Shown here one piece after another: positions 31,539 through 42,700 of a DNA stretch of 64,000 nucleotides; position 1 is the first letter of the stretch, and each line of letters begins with the position of its first letter. Under the pieces are notes generated by a model. That model did not search any database and was not told where the DNA came from. It saw only the letters and a list, made by a program, of their open reading frames with translations. The translations under genes were made by a program, and so were the position numbers. Source of the DNA: CF-39 sp035651155 (GTDB lineage Bacteria; Chloroflexota; Limnocylindria; P2-11E); the NCBI GenBank assembly GCA_035651155.1, contig DASRGG010000026.1, forward strand, positions 1 to 64,000, given 5' to 3'.

Positions 31539-32771
31539 TCACGTGGCTGCAAGCGCGCTCGCGTCTCGACCCGGCGTCGCGACGGCGTCGTCGGGGAGAA
31601 GCCGCACGAACACCTCGCTCGCGAGCAGTCTTCCGCGCGGCGTGAGGCGCGCGCGATCGGACGACACGGAGACGAGGCCGAACCGCATGACGTCGCGCAA
31701 CGCGCCGCGCACCCGCGCGGCGTGCGCGCCGCCGAAACGCGCGGCGTAGGCGCCCAGATCGAGCCCCTCGGACAGTCGCAGCGCGAGCATCGCCGCGTCG
31801 ACCGCCTCGTCCGCGTGTGGATCGGGGATGCGCGGCTCGCCGCGGTCGACGGCCTCGAGGTACGCGGGCAACGCGGCCGGGCGCCGCGAACGGCCGCCGC
31901 CCAGATGGCTGTGCGCCCCGGCGCCGACGCCGAGCCACTCGCCGTTCCGCCAGTACACGAGGTTGTGCTCGCATTCCGCGCCGGGACGTGCCCAGTTCGC
32001 GATCTCGTAGTGGCGGTAGCCGGCCGCGCGCAGGGACCGCTCGGCGATGCGATAGAGACGCGCCACGGCCTCGTCCCGCGGCGCCGCCCTGTCCGCGCGC
32101 TCACGCCAGCGGCGCAGGCTCGGCCAGCCGCCGCCGGGCCAGTTCGCGACCGCCTCCTCGGGCTCGAGGACGAGCTCCAGCGGGTAGCACGACAGATGGT
32201 CCGGGCCCAGCGCGACCGCGCTGGCGAGGTCCGCGCGCCAGGCATGGAGGGTCTGGCCGGGCCACCCGAAGATGAGGTCGAGGCCGACCGCAAGCCCGAC
32301 CGAGCGTGCCGCGGCGACGGCGGGTGCCACATCGCCCGGCTGGTGGGTGCGTCCGAGCGCGGCGAGGCCCGCGGTCGCGAAGGACTGCGCGCCCAGCGAG
32401 AGGCGCGTGATGCCGAGGGCACGCCACGCGTCGAGCCGCGCTCTGTCGAGCGTCGCGGGGTTCGCCTCGACGGTCGCCTCGACCGGGCGCAGATCGAATG
32501 CATCGCGCAGCGCCGCGGCGAGCGACGCGATCTCGCCGGGCTCCAGCAGGCTCGGCGTCCCGCCGCCGACGTACAGCGTACGGATCTCCGGCCGGCCGAG
32601 CGCACCGCCCTGCTCGCGGATCTCGCGCGCGAGCGCCGCCATGTACCGAGCGCGAAGCGTCGACGTCGCCGGCGCCGTCGCGAAGTCGCAATACGGACAC
32701 CGTGCGGCGCAGAAGGGCACGTGCACGTACAGCGAGATCGGCCGGCGGAGGGCGCGGCGCGCTCCGGTCAT
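31539..32771 (-). CDS. hemW: HemW-like radical SAM protein
   Basis: The 410-residue protein has the radical SAM cluster motif CAARCPYCDF preceded by LYVHVPF, then TLYVGGGTPSLL, and LSLGAQSF and GLDLIFGWPGQT downstream. A HemN C-terminal domain follows. HemW is a haem chaperone formerly annotated as oxygen-independent coproporphyrinogen oxidase. The ATG overlaps the upstream gene's stop. The order lepA-unknown-hemW is close to the lepA-hemW-hrcA arrangement of many bacteria. Confidence 0.92.
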   Translation of the reverse strand: MTGARRALRRPISLYVHVPFCAARCPYCDFATAPATSTLRARYMAALAREIREQGGALGRPEIRTLYVGGGTPSLLEPGEIASLAAALRDAFDLRPVEATVEANPATLDRARLDAWRALGITRLSLGAQSFATAGLAALGRTHQPGDVAPAVAAARSVGLAVGLDLIFGWPGQTLHAWRADLASAVALGPDHLSCYPLELVLEPEEAVANWPGGGWPSLRRWRERADRAAPRDEAVARLYRIAERSLRAAGYRHYEIANWARPGAECEHNLVYWRNGEWLGVGAGAHSHLGGGRSRRPAALPAYLEAVDRGEPRIPDPHADEAVDAAMLALRLSEGLDLGAYAARFGGAHAARVRGALRDVMRFGLVSVSSDRARLTPRGRLLASEVFVRLLPDDAVATPGRDASALAAT

Positions 32772-33277
32772 CGCCGCACCCCTCCGAGGGGATCCGGGAG
32801 CCCGGCATCCGCGCTGAGCTCGGCGGTCTTCGCGAGATCGACGAGCCACTCGCGGGACTCGTGGATGAACGCGAGCAGGTGCGTCGGCTTCCATTCCGCC
32901 TCGCTCACGACGCGCTCCTCGCCGAACTCGGGCAGCAGCAAAACGTAGGCGGTCTGCCGGTCGACGAGCCGAGCGTTGGAGACGCCGTACCCGCCGAGGC
33001 GGTCCGCGCCGAGCGCGGTGAGCACCGAGGCGCGCAGCGGCGCCAGGACCGCACCCAGCCGCTCGTCGGTGCCGTCCAGCTCGATGCCCGATGCGGCGCG
33101 CAGCGACACGCCGGCGCGCGCCGCGTACAACCCCTCGAGCAATCCACGCGTCTCGCGCGAGAGCGCCGACCACATCGCGAGCGCGTCACCGGTCTGCGCC
33201 GCGCGCAGGAACGTGGACGCGGCGAGCTGCGCCGGATGCTCGAACTGGAGCTTGGGCCGCTTCATCGAAGAAGCCAC
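32768..33277 (-). CDS. conserved-looking hypothetical protein between lepA and hemW
   Basis: The 169-residue soluble protein (or 165 from the ATG at 33265, MKRPKLQFEHP) has an N-terminal half rich in Ala and helices (PAQLAASTFLRAAQTGDALA). The C-terminal part reads ARLVDRQTAYVLLLPEFGEE then WLVDLAKT. The pattern recalls the DUF4878/NTF2-like layout of proteins that say how many events reduce a pool, but I cannot assign a family. It overlaps hemW by four bases, so it is cotranscribed with it. Confidence 0.6.
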   Translation of the reverse strand: MASSMKRPKLQFEHPAQLAASTFLRAAQTGDALAMWSALSRETRGLLEGLYAARAGVSLRAASGIELDGTDERLGAVLAPLRASVLTALGADRLGGYGVSNARLVDRQTAYVLLLPEFGEERVVSEAEWKPTHLLAFIHESREWLVDLAKTAELSADAGLPDPLGGVRR

Positions 33278-33335
33278 TCCGAACAGCCGGCCGCGAGGAG
33301 AGGGGCACCCGGCGTTCGCCGCCGACAGGACGCCG

Positions 33336-35144
<1,809 letters not shown>

Positions 35145-35151
35145 CGCGTCC

Positions 35152-35157
35152 AGTATC
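35152..35157 (-). promoter_or_regulatory. -10 box of a probable leaderless lepA promoter
   Basis: GATACT on the minus strand ends seven bases before the lepA ATG (35144). No purine-rich ribosome binding site is present. On the plus strand, CAGAAT at 35235-35240 has the same relation to the divergent cyclase gene (ATG 35247). Confidence 0.5.
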
Positions 35158-35246
35158 GGGGGACGATCAGGAGCGCGCGGTTGGCCAGGGCGGCGAGCGC
35201 CGCGGGAACGATGCGTTCGAGCCGCCGGGGGTGTCAGAATCCCCGG

Positions 35247-38200
35247 ATGCCGGAGGAGCGGCGCGTCGTCACGGTACTGTTCGCCGACGTCACCGGATCC
35301 ACCGCGATCGGCGAGTCGAGCGATCCGGAGGACGTGCGCGCGCTGCTGGGCCGGTACTACGCCATCGCGCGCGAGGTGATCGCCGCGCACGGCGGGACGC
35401 TCGAGAAGTTCATCGGCGACGCCGTGATGGCGGTCTTCGGCATCCCGCAGGCGCACGGCGACGACGCGGAGCGCGCGCTCGCCGCGGCGCTCGAGCTCCG
35501 GGACCGCGTCGTGCGTGATCCCCAGACATCGGCGCTCGCCCTGCGCATCGGCGTGAACACGGGTGAGGTCGTGGCCGCGCGCGAGACCGCCGGCGGCGAT
35601 TTTCTCGTCACGGGCGACGCCGTGAACGTCGCCGCGCGCCTCCAGCAGAGCGCGGAGCCGGGCGCGATCCTCGTGGGCGAACGCACCTGCCGCGCCGCGC
35701 GCGGCTTCCGCTTCGGCGAGGAACAGCGCATCGCGGTGAAAGGCAAGCGCGAACCGATCGGTGGGAGCACGCTGCTCGAGCGCACCTCGGAGCACCGCGC
35801 ACCGCGAACGCCGTTCTTCGGGCGGGAGCACGACCTGGCACAGCTGCGTCTTGTCGCCGAGCGTGCGTTCAGCGAACGCCGGCCGCAGCTCGTCACGATC
35901 ACCGCCCCCGCCGGCACCGGCAAATCGCGTCTGGTCGACGAGTTCGTCGCACGCCTGGGCGGCGGCGTCACCGTGGCCACCGCGCAGTGCCTGCCGTACG
36001 GCGCGGCCGTCACATTCCTCCCGCTGCGCGGCCTCGTTCGTGGCTTGCTCGGCACGCGGAACGACGACGAGGTACCCGGCAGGTTGCGCGAGACGTTCAT
36101 GGCAGCCGGCTACGCCGAGGACGACGCCGCCCGCCTCGCGTCGCTCATCGGAGCGACGCTCGGCGACGCGAACGAGCGGCACGATCGCGACGAGATCTTC
36201 TCGGCGTGGCGGCTGCTGATCGAAACGCTGGCCACCGTCGGGCCGCTCGTCGTCGTCTTCGAAGATCTCCATTGGGCATCGGATACGCTGCTCGACCTCG
36301 TCGAGCACGTGACCATCGCACGCACCAACGCGCCGCTCGTCATGGTCGCGCTGGCGCGGCCCGAGCTGCTCGACCGGCGCGCCGCCTGGGGTGGCGGGCG
36401 GCGCAGCTTCACCTCGCTCGCGCTCGAGCCACTCTCCGAGACCGAGACGCGCGCGCTCGTGAACCTGCTCACCGAAGGCGTGCCCGGCCAGATCGCCGAT
36501 CGCATCGTCGAGCGCGCGGGCGGTAACCCGTTCTTCGCGGGCGAGCTCGTGCGCGCGTACGAGGCCAGGAGGCGGGAGGCAACCGACGACTCCGACATCG
36601 TTCTGCCCGACACGGTGCACGCCACCGTCCTCGCGCGGATCGACGGCCTGACGCGCGAGCAGCGGGAGATCCTCGAGTACGCCGCCGTCGCCGGCCGCAC
36701 CGCGCGCGCGTCCGCGCTCCGTGCGCTGCTGCCGGCCATGGCACCCGCCGTCGTGCGCGACACGCTCGAGACGCTCGTCGAGCGCGAGTTCCTCGTCCCG
36801 CAGGGCGCCGGCGCCTACACGTTCCGCCACATCGTCATCCGCGAGGTCGCATACGCGACCCTCCCGCGCGCCGAGCGGGCGCGCGCACATGTTCGGTTGG
36901 CGTCGTGGCTCGAGCACGACACCGACGCGCGCGCGAACGAGCTCGCGGAGCTCGTCGCGTACCACTACCGGCAGGCGCTCGCGCTGACCCCCGGGGGCCG
37001 GCTGCCCGAGGGGCTCGACGTCACTACGGTCATCGTGGCGCTGGAACGCGCCGCGAGGGTCGCATCGGCCGGGGCCGCGTACGCCGAGGCACGCCAGCAG
37101 ATCCGCGAAGCGATCCGCCTCGCCCCGGAAGCGGACCGACTGCGCCTCGAGGAGCTGCTTGGCGATGCGATGCAATTCGGCGACAGTGCGATCGGCGGAT
37201 ACGCCGAGGCGTTCGCACGGTGGGAGGCGGGCGGCGCCGCCGACCCCGCGATCGGCGCCCGCCTCCTCGTGAAGCGGCTGGGCGTCGCGGGCCGATGGGC
37301 TGGGTCGCTCACGAGGCCGCTGCTGCCGGACGAGTTCGCTCGTCTCGGCGCGCGTGCGCGCGAGCTCCTGGATGCCGCGCCCGATCCGTTCCTCGAGGCG
37401 AAGCTCGCGTGCGCGAGCGCGTTCGACCAGACGTTGTCCAGAGTCATCGGTCGCGCCGGCGTGAACGATCTCCTGACACGGGTCCGCGGCGCGCGCGCGT
37501 TCTTCAAGGCGCGCGGCGACGCGGAGGCCGAGAGCGAGTCGCTCGACGCTCTCGCGGCCATCCATCGCGCGACCGGGGAGTACGCGTCGGCACTCGCGGC
37601 GCAGGAGGAGCGGCTCGCCATGGCGGAGCGGCTCGGCATCCTCGAGCGGGTCGATGCCGCGGGCGTCATGCTGTGGGATCTCGTGTATCTCGGCCGGTAC
37701 GCGGAAGCGGTCGACGCGTACGCGCGGGCGCGCGGCGTCCTCCGCGCCGGCGAGCCGGACTACATGCTTCCGCACGTCGTCGCGTGGGCGGCCTACGCGG
37801 CGATGCTGTGTGGTCGATGGGACGAGGCGCTGCGGTTCGGCGACCGCCTCGTCGAGATGCGCGATGAGTCGCCGGTCCCGCCGGGCCGCTTCACGTTCCC
37901 GGGCTGGGTGGCTGCGCTCCGCGTCGCGAGCGCGCGGCAGGACACGACGCGGGTGGCGCGGTACGGCAGCGCCTTTCGCGCCACCGCGAACCTCGCCGAG
38001 ATCGCGTCCGACAGCGCGCGGCACATGTGGGAGGCGGTGCTCGAGAACGACGCGCGGATCGCTCGAGAGGCGCTGCGGGATCCGTCCGGCAGTCGCGACC
38101 GCAAGGCGGAGCTCATCGCGCTCATCCTCTTCGATGCCGCGGAGCCGGTCGGCGAAGACGATCTGCGGACGGTCGAGGCCCAGGCGATGGCGGACCCGCC

Positions 38201-38429
38201 GGTCCTGACCGCCCGCATCACCCTCGCGCGCGCCCTGAACGACGGCACCGACCGGGTGCGATCCGCGATCGCCACGCTCGACGCTGGAGAGCTCGTGCCC
38301 GACGCCGCGCGTGCGGCGACGCTGCTCGCGCTGCGTACGCACGACCACGCGGATCGTGCCGACGCCGAGCGGCGCCTGGTGCTGCTCGGCGACCGGGCAT
38401 ACCTGCAGAAGCTCGCGGAGGAGTGGTGA
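35247..38429 (+). CDS. class III nucleotide cyclase with AAA-type ATPase and TPR-like repeats
   Basis: The 1060-residue protein has an N-terminal adenylyl/guanylyl cyclase domain (about 5-175). Metal-binding Asp14 (LFADVTGS) and Asp58 (FIGDAVMAVFG), Lys54, and the Asn127/Arg131 pair in VTGDAVNVAARL are all present, so it can be active; Asp124 suggests ATP as substrate. Next comes FFGRE (about 190) and a P-loop GTGKS (about 223-227) of a STAND/AAA ATPase. The rest is helical repeats (TPR-like). Such proteins are widespread signal integrators in soil bacteria. The Crp-like protein at 29235 could read its cAMP, by inference only. Confidence 0.88.
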   Translation: MPEERRVVTVLFADVTGSTAIGESSDPEDVRALLGRYYAIAREVIAAHGGTLEKFIGDAVMAVFGIPQAHGDDAERALAAALELRDRVVRDPQTSALALRIGVNTGEVVAARETAGGDFLVTGDAVNVAARLQQSAEPGAILVGERTCRAARGFRFGEEQRIAVKGKREPIGGSTLLERTSEHRAPRTPFFGREHDLAQLRLVAERAFSERRPQLVTITAPAGTGKSRLVDEFVARLGGGVTVATAQCLPYGAAVTFLPLRGLVRGLLGTRNDDEVPGRLRETFMAAGYAEDDAARLASLIGATLGDANERHDRDEIFSAWRLLIETLATVGPLVVVFEDLHWASDTLLDLVEHVTIARTNAPLVMVALARPELLDRRAAWGGGRRSFTSLALEPLSETETRALVNLLTEGVPGQIADRIVERAGGNPFFAGELVRAYEARRREATDDSDIVLPDTVHATVLARIDGLTREQREILEYAAVAGRTARASALRALLPAMAPAVVRDTLETLVEREFLVPQGAGAYTFRHIVIREVAYATLPRAERARAHVRLASWLEHDTDARANELAELVAYHYRQALALTPGGRLPEGLDVTTVIVALERAARVASAGAAYAEARQQIREAIRLAPEADRLRLEELLGDAMQFGDSAIGGYAEAFARWEAGGAADPAIGARLLVKRLGVAGRWAGSLTRPLLPDEFARLGARARELLDAAPDPFLEAKLACASAFDQTLSRVIGRAGVNDLLTRVRGARAFFKARGDAEAESESLDALAAIHRATGEYASALAAQEERLAMAERLGILERVDAAGVMLWDLVYLGRYAEAVDAYARARGVLRAGEPDYMLPHVVAWAAYAAMLCGRWDEALRFGDRLVEMRDESPVPPGRFTFPGWVAALRVASARQDTTRVARYGSAFRATANLAEIASDSARHMWEAVLENDARIAREALRDPSGSRDRKAELIALILFDAAEPVGEDDLRTVEAQAMADPPVLTARITLARALNDGTDRVRSAIATLDAGELVPDAARAATLLALRTHDHADRADAERRLVLLGDRAYLQKLAEEW

Positions 38430-38436
38430 CCCGCCG

Positions 38437-40422
38437 CTAGTCGGCCGGTGCGAGCACCTCGCCGCCGACCGTCTCCACGAACTGGCTGTGGTACAGGTCG
38501 TAGTAGAAGCCGTGGCGCGCCAGAAGCTCGTCGTGGCTTCCCTGCTCGACGATGCGGCCCTTGTCCATGACCACGATCTCGTCGGCGTTGCGGATCGTCG
38601 AGAGACGGTGCGCGATGACGAACGAGGTGCGCCCGCGACGGAGCCGTGCCATCGCCTGCTGGATCAGCACCTCGGTCCGCGTGTCGACGTTGCTCGTGGC
38701 CTCGTCGAGGATGAGGATGCCCGGATCCGCGAGGAACGCGCGCGCGATGGTGATGAGCTGCTTCTGGCCCGCGGAGATGTTCCCGGCGTCCTCATCGAGC
38801 ACGGTGTCGTACCCGTCGGGGAGGGTGCGGACGAACTGGTCGACGTGCGCGGCGGTCGCGGCCGCGACGATCTCGTCCATCGTCGCGCCCTCCCTGCCGT
38901 ACGCGATGTTGTCGTGGATCGTGCCGGCGAAGAGCCAGGAGTCCTGGAGCACCATGCCGAAGGCGCGTCGCACGACATCGCGGGGCAGGTCGCGCGTGTC
39001 GATCCCGTCGAGCGTGATCCTGCCCGCGTCGACGTCGTAGAAGCGCATGAGCAGGTTCACAATCGTGGTCTTCCCGGCCCCGGTCGGGCCGACGATCGCG
39101 ACCGTCTCGCCGGGGCGCACGTCGAGCGAGAAGTCCTCGATGAGCGGCTTGCCGGGCAGGTAGCGGAACGACACGCGGTCGAACGCGACGTGCCCCTTCA
39201 CCGCGGGTAGCGCGGCCGCCGGCGCGCGATCGGGCGTCTCCTCCGGCGCGGCGAGGAACTCGAACACGCGCTCGGCCGACGCGAGGCCCGACTGCAGGAG
39301 GTTCGCCTGCGCCGCGATCTGCGTGAGCGGCATCGTGAACTGCCGCGAGTACTGGATGAACGCCTGCACGTCGCCGAGCGACGTCGTGCCGGACGCGACG
39401 CGATAGCCGCCGATCACCGCCACGCCGACGTAGTTCAGGTTCGAGATGAGCTGCATCGCCGGCATGATGATCCCGGACAGGAACTGCGCGAGGAAGCTCG
39501 CGCGGTAGAGGCGGCCGTTCTGCTCGTCGAACTGCCCGATGGCGCTCTCGCGCCTGCCGAAGACCTGCACGAGCGGGTGACCCGCGTGCATCTGCTCGAC
39601 ATGGCCGTTCAGGGCGCCGGTCTCGGCCCATTGCGCCACGAACTGCTTCTGCGACCGGCCGGCGATGAGCACCGTGACGACGAGCGAGAGCGGGATCGCG
39701 AGCACCGAGATCCCCGCGAGGAGCGGACTGATCCACACCATCATCCCGAGGACGCCGACGACCGTGAGGGCGGACGTGAGCAGCTGCGAGAGGCCCTGCT
39801 GCAACGTGGTCGTGAGGTTGTCGATGTCGTTGGTGACGCGGCTCAGGAGATCGCCGTGCGCGTGGCTGTCGAAGTAGCGCAGCGGAAGGCGCGCGAGCTT
39901 CTCCTCGACCTCGCGGCGCAGCCCGTACACCGTGCGCTGCGCGACGCCGGCCATGAGGTACCCCTGGAGCCACGCGAGCACCGACGCGAGGACGTACACC
40001 GCCGCGGCGATCGCGAGGATCTGCGCGAGCTTCGTGAAATCGACGCCCGCGCCGGGGACCGCGTTCGTCCCCGCGAGCATGTCGGCGAGCTGCTGCCGGC
40101 CGCGCGCGCGCAGCGCTTCGACCGCCTGATCCCTGGTGAGGCCCGCGGGGAGCGACTTCCCGACGATCCCGTCGAAGATCACGTTCGTCGCGTTCCCGAC
40201 GATCTTCGGGCCGATCACGCTGAAGGCGACGCTCGCGGACGCCAGCACGGCGACGGCTGCGATCGTCATCCACTCCGGGCGCAGGCGCAGGAGCAGCCTG
40301 CGGAGCGTGCCGCGGAAGTCCTTCGACCGCTCCACCGGCGCGCTCATGCCCATGAACCCGCCGCGCGGGCCGCTCGGACCGCCCGGGCCCGCGGGACGGC
40401 GGCCGCCGCCCATCATCATCAT
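38437..40422 (-). CDS. ABC exporter half-transporter (B subunit of heterodimer)
   Basis: The 661-residue protein has a Gly/Pro-rich start (MMMMGGGRRPAGPGG), six membrane helices (about 50-370) and an ATPase with Walker A GPTGAGKT, signature ISAGQKQLITIARA and Walker B ILILDEATSNVD. It starts with four ATG codons overlapping the upstream half-transporter gene, so both form a heterodimeric exporter. MarR control upstream suggests drug or stress export. Confidence 0.9.
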   Translation of the reverse strand: MMMMGGGRRPAGPGGPSGPRGGFMGMSAPVERSKDFRGTLRRLLLRLRPEWMTIAAVAVLASASVAFSVIGPKIVGNATNVIFDGIVGKSLPAGLTRDQAVEALRARGRQQLADMLAGTNAVPGAGVDFTKLAQILAIAAAVYVLASVLAWLQGYLMAGVAQRTVYGLRREVEEKLARLPLRYFDSHAHGDLLSRVTNDIDNLTTTLQQGLSQLLTSALTVVGVLGMMVWISPLLAGISVLAIPLSLVVTVLIAGRSQKQFVAQWAETGALNGHVEQMHAGHPLVQVFGRRESAIGQFDEQNGRLYRASFLAQFLSGIIMPAMQLISNLNYVGVAVIGGYRVASGTTSLGDVQAFIQYSRQFTMPLTQIAAQANLLQSGLASAERVFEFLAAPEETPDRAPAAALPAVKGHVAFDRVSFRYLPGKPLIEDFSLDVRPGETVAIVGPTGAGKTTIVNLLMRFYDVDAGRITLDGIDTRDLPRDVVRRAFGMVLQDSWLFAGTIHDNIAYGREGATMDEIVAAATAAHVDQFVRTLPDGYDTVLDEDAGNISAGQKQLITIARAFLADPGILILDEATSNVDTRTEVLIQQAMARLRRGRTSFVIAHRLSTIRNADEIVVMDKGRIVEQGSHDELLARHGFYYDLYHSQFVETVGGEVLAPAD

Positions 40423-42149
40423 GCCGCGGCGCTCCCGAGCTGCGACTCGACGATCTCGCGGTATTCCGCGCTCGTCCGCACGAGCTCCGCGTGCGTGCCG
40501 CTGCCCACGACGCGACCCTCGTCGAGCACGACGATGTGGTCGGCGTGGAGGATCGTGCTGACGCGCTGCGCGACGATCAGCACCGTCGCGTCCGCGGTCT
40601 CGCTCTTCAGCGCGAGACGGAGCCGCGCATCGGTCGCCGCGTCGAGCGCGGAGAAGCAGTCGTCGAAGAGGTAGATGGCCGGCCGCTTGACGATCGCGCG
40701 CGCGATCGCGAGCCGCTGCCGTTGCCCGCCTGAGACGTTCGTGCCGCCCTGGTCGATCGGCGCCTCGAGCCCTCCCCGCATCGCCGCGACGAAGTCGCGG
40801 GCCTGGGCGATCTCGAGCGCGCGCCAGAGCTCCGCCTCGGTGGCGTTCGGGTTCCCGAAGCGCAGGTTCTCCGCGACGGTGCCCTTGAAGAGATACGCGG
40901 CCTGCGGGACGAGCCCGATGCGGCTCCAGAGCCGCTCGAGCGACTGCTCGCGGATGTCGATGCCGTCGACCTGGACCGCGCCCGAGGTCACGTCGAAGCC
41001 GCGCGTGAGGAGGGTCACGACGGTCGTCTTGCCGGAGCCCGTCCCGCCGATGATCGCCGTCGTCTTCCCGGGTCGCGCCTCGAACGACAGGCCCTGCAGG
41101 ACTGGCCGCTCGCTGTGCGGATACGCGAACGTGACGTCCCGAAGCTCGACGACGCCGGTCGGCCGCGCGGGCACGACCGGCGCGGCCGGGTCCGCGATCG
41201 ACGAGGTCGTGTCGAGGACCTCGACGATGCGCTGGGCGCTCACCTCGGCGCGCGGGACGAGGATCACCATGAAGACGGCGGTCATGACGGCGAACAGGAT
41301 CTGGAGGATGTACATGAGGAACGCCGTGAGGTTGCCGATCGGCATGTCGCCGCGGTCGATCAGCTCGGCGCCGAACCAGAGGATCGCGACGGTGGACAGA
41401 TTCATGATCGCCAGAAGGCTCGGGAAGGCGAGCGCGAAGATGCGGTTCACGCGCAGCGCCGTGTCCGTGAGATCGGCGTTCGCGACCTCGAATCGCCGCC
41501 GCTCCGAGGGGACGCGGATGAACGCGCGCGCCACACGGACGCCGGTGATCTGCTCGCGCAGCACCTGCGTGATGCGGTCGATCTTCGTCTGCATCGCGCG
41601 GAAGAGCGGGACCGCCTTCACGAGCAGCAGGCCGATGACGCCCGCCATGAGCGGCACGATCACGATGAGCAGCCACGAGAGCGTGGCGTCCTCGCGGACG
41701 GCCATGATCACGCCACCGACGGCCATGATCGGGGCGCTCACCATGATCGTGAGCGCGATCTGCAGGAAGAGCTGGACCTGCTGCACGTCGTTGGTATTGC
41801 GGGTGATGAGCGACGGCGTGCCGAAGTGGCTCACCTCGCGCGCCGAGAAGCTCTGCACCCGCCGGAAGACCGCGCTCCGGAGATCACGTCCCACGCCCAT
41901 CGAGACGCGCGACGCGAAGTACACGCCGACGATCGCGAGGACGCCGAGGCCGAGCGTCACGGCGAGCATCACCGCGCCGGTGCGCCAGATGTAGTTCGTG
42001 TCGCCCTTCGCGACGCCGTTGTTGATGATGTCGGCATTCAGGTTCGGCAGGTAGAGATTGGCGACGGACTGGATGAGCAGCAGGACCGCCACGAGGACGA
42101 CCTGCGCGGCGTACGGAGGGAGCGCCCGGCGGAGCAGGCGGATCAGCAT
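40419..42149 (-). CDS. ABC exporter half-transporter (A subunit of heterodimer)
   Basis: The 576-residue protein has six membrane helices and an ATPase with Walker A GGTGSGKTT, signature VSGGQRQRLAIARA and a degenerate Walker B end. IYLFDDCFSALD replaces the catalytic Glu by Asp, typical of the non-canonical site in heterodimeric exporters (LmrC/D, TM287/288). The ATG overlaps the MarR gene by seven bases and the stop overlaps the partner gene. Confidence 0.9.
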   Translation of the reverse strand: MLIRLLRRALPPYAAQVVLVAVLLLIQSVANLYLPNLNADIINNGVAKGDTNYIWRTGAVMLAVTLGLGVLAIVGVYFASRVSMGVGRDLRSAVFRRVQSFSAREVSHFGTPSLITRNTNDVQQVQLFLQIALTIMVSAPIMAVGGVIMAVREDATLSWLLIVIVPLMAGVIGLLLVKAVPLFRAMQTKIDRITQVLREQITGVRVARAFIRVPSERRRFEVANADLTDTALRVNRIFALAFPSLLAIMNLSTVAILWFGAELIDRGDMPIGNLTAFLMYILQILFAVMTAVFMVILVPRAEVSAQRIVEVLDTTSSIADPAAPVVPARPTGVVELRDVTFAYPHSERPVLQGLSFEARPGKTTAIIGGTGSGKTTVVTLLTRGFDVTSGAVQVDGIDIREQSLERLWSRIGLVPQAAYLFKGTVAENLRFGNPNATEAELWRALEIAQARDFVAAMRGGLEAPIDQGGTNVSGGQRQRLAIARAIVKRPAIYLFDDCFSALDAATDARLRLALKSETADATVLIVAQRVSTILHADHIVVLDEGRVVGSGTHAELVRTSAEYREIVESQLGSAAA

Positions 42150-42622
42150 TCGGCATCGCGCCGCGCGGCGGCGCGGCCCCCGGGGCCCTTGCGCAGCGGG
42201 TGCTCGGCCGCGAGCCGGACGAACGCGCGCAGCGTGACCGCGAGCGCGTCGCGCTCCGCGGGCGTCATGCGTGCGATGAGCTTGCCGAGGTGGGCGATCC
42301 AGCCGCGCTCGAGACGCTCGAGCAGGCGCTTCCCCCGCGTGGCCGCCTCGAGCAGCACGATCCGCCGGTCGTCCGGATCGGGCCGACGCGCGATGAGCTC
42401 GCGGCGCGACATCCGGTCGGCGAGCGCCGACGCCGCGGCGAGCCCGATGCCGAGCTCCTCGGCGAGCGCGCCGACGCGCATCGAGCCACGGCGCGCGATG
42501 ACCGACAGCGCGCGCAGCTGCGTGAAGGTGAGGTCGGTCGCGCTCCAGCGCGGCCGGGTGGTGGCCATGACGGTCCGCCACTGGCGCAGGAGCTCGTGGA
42601 TCTCGGTCTCGCTCGGCGGCAT
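42143..42622 (-). CDS. MarR-family transcriptional regulator
   Basis: The 159-residue winged-helix dimer protein has TFTQLRALSVIARRGSMRV, GIGLAAASALADRMSRRELI and a wing with RPDPDDRRIVLL. The ATG at 42622 is preferred because TAAAGT lies seven bases upstream; a GTG at 42643 would be inside that promoter. First gene of the operon with the ABC exporter pair, so it probably autoregulates and controls the exporter. Confidence 0.87.
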   Translation of the reverse strand: MPPSETEIHELLRQWRTVMATTRPRWSATDLTFTQLRALSVIARRGSMRVGALAEELGIGLAAASALADRMSRRELIARRPDPDDRRIVLLEAATRGKRLLERLERGWIAHLGKLIARMTPAERDALAVTLRAFVRLAAEHPLRKGPGGRAAARRDAEC

Positions 42623-42629
42623 CGGAGAT

Positions 42630-42635
42630 ACTTTA
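42630..42635 (-). promoter_or_regulatory. -10 box of a probable leaderless promoter for the MarR/exporter operon
   Basis: TAAAGT on the minus strand ends seven bases before the ATG at 42622. The flanking sequence GATACTTTATAC is near-palindromic and may include a MarR site. Confidence 0.45.
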
Positions 42636-42700
42636 TACGCCACGAACTATCCGCGGAATGTGAAGTACCGAATGGTTCGCCCGGGACTACGCTCCCTCGC

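Noticed and set aside
31094..31645. Plus-strand frame opposite the TTARK protein (RAVVFFRAVVF repeats)
   Set aside because: It is the antisense reading of the KTTARK repeat; the minus frame has a ribosome binding site and sensible composition.
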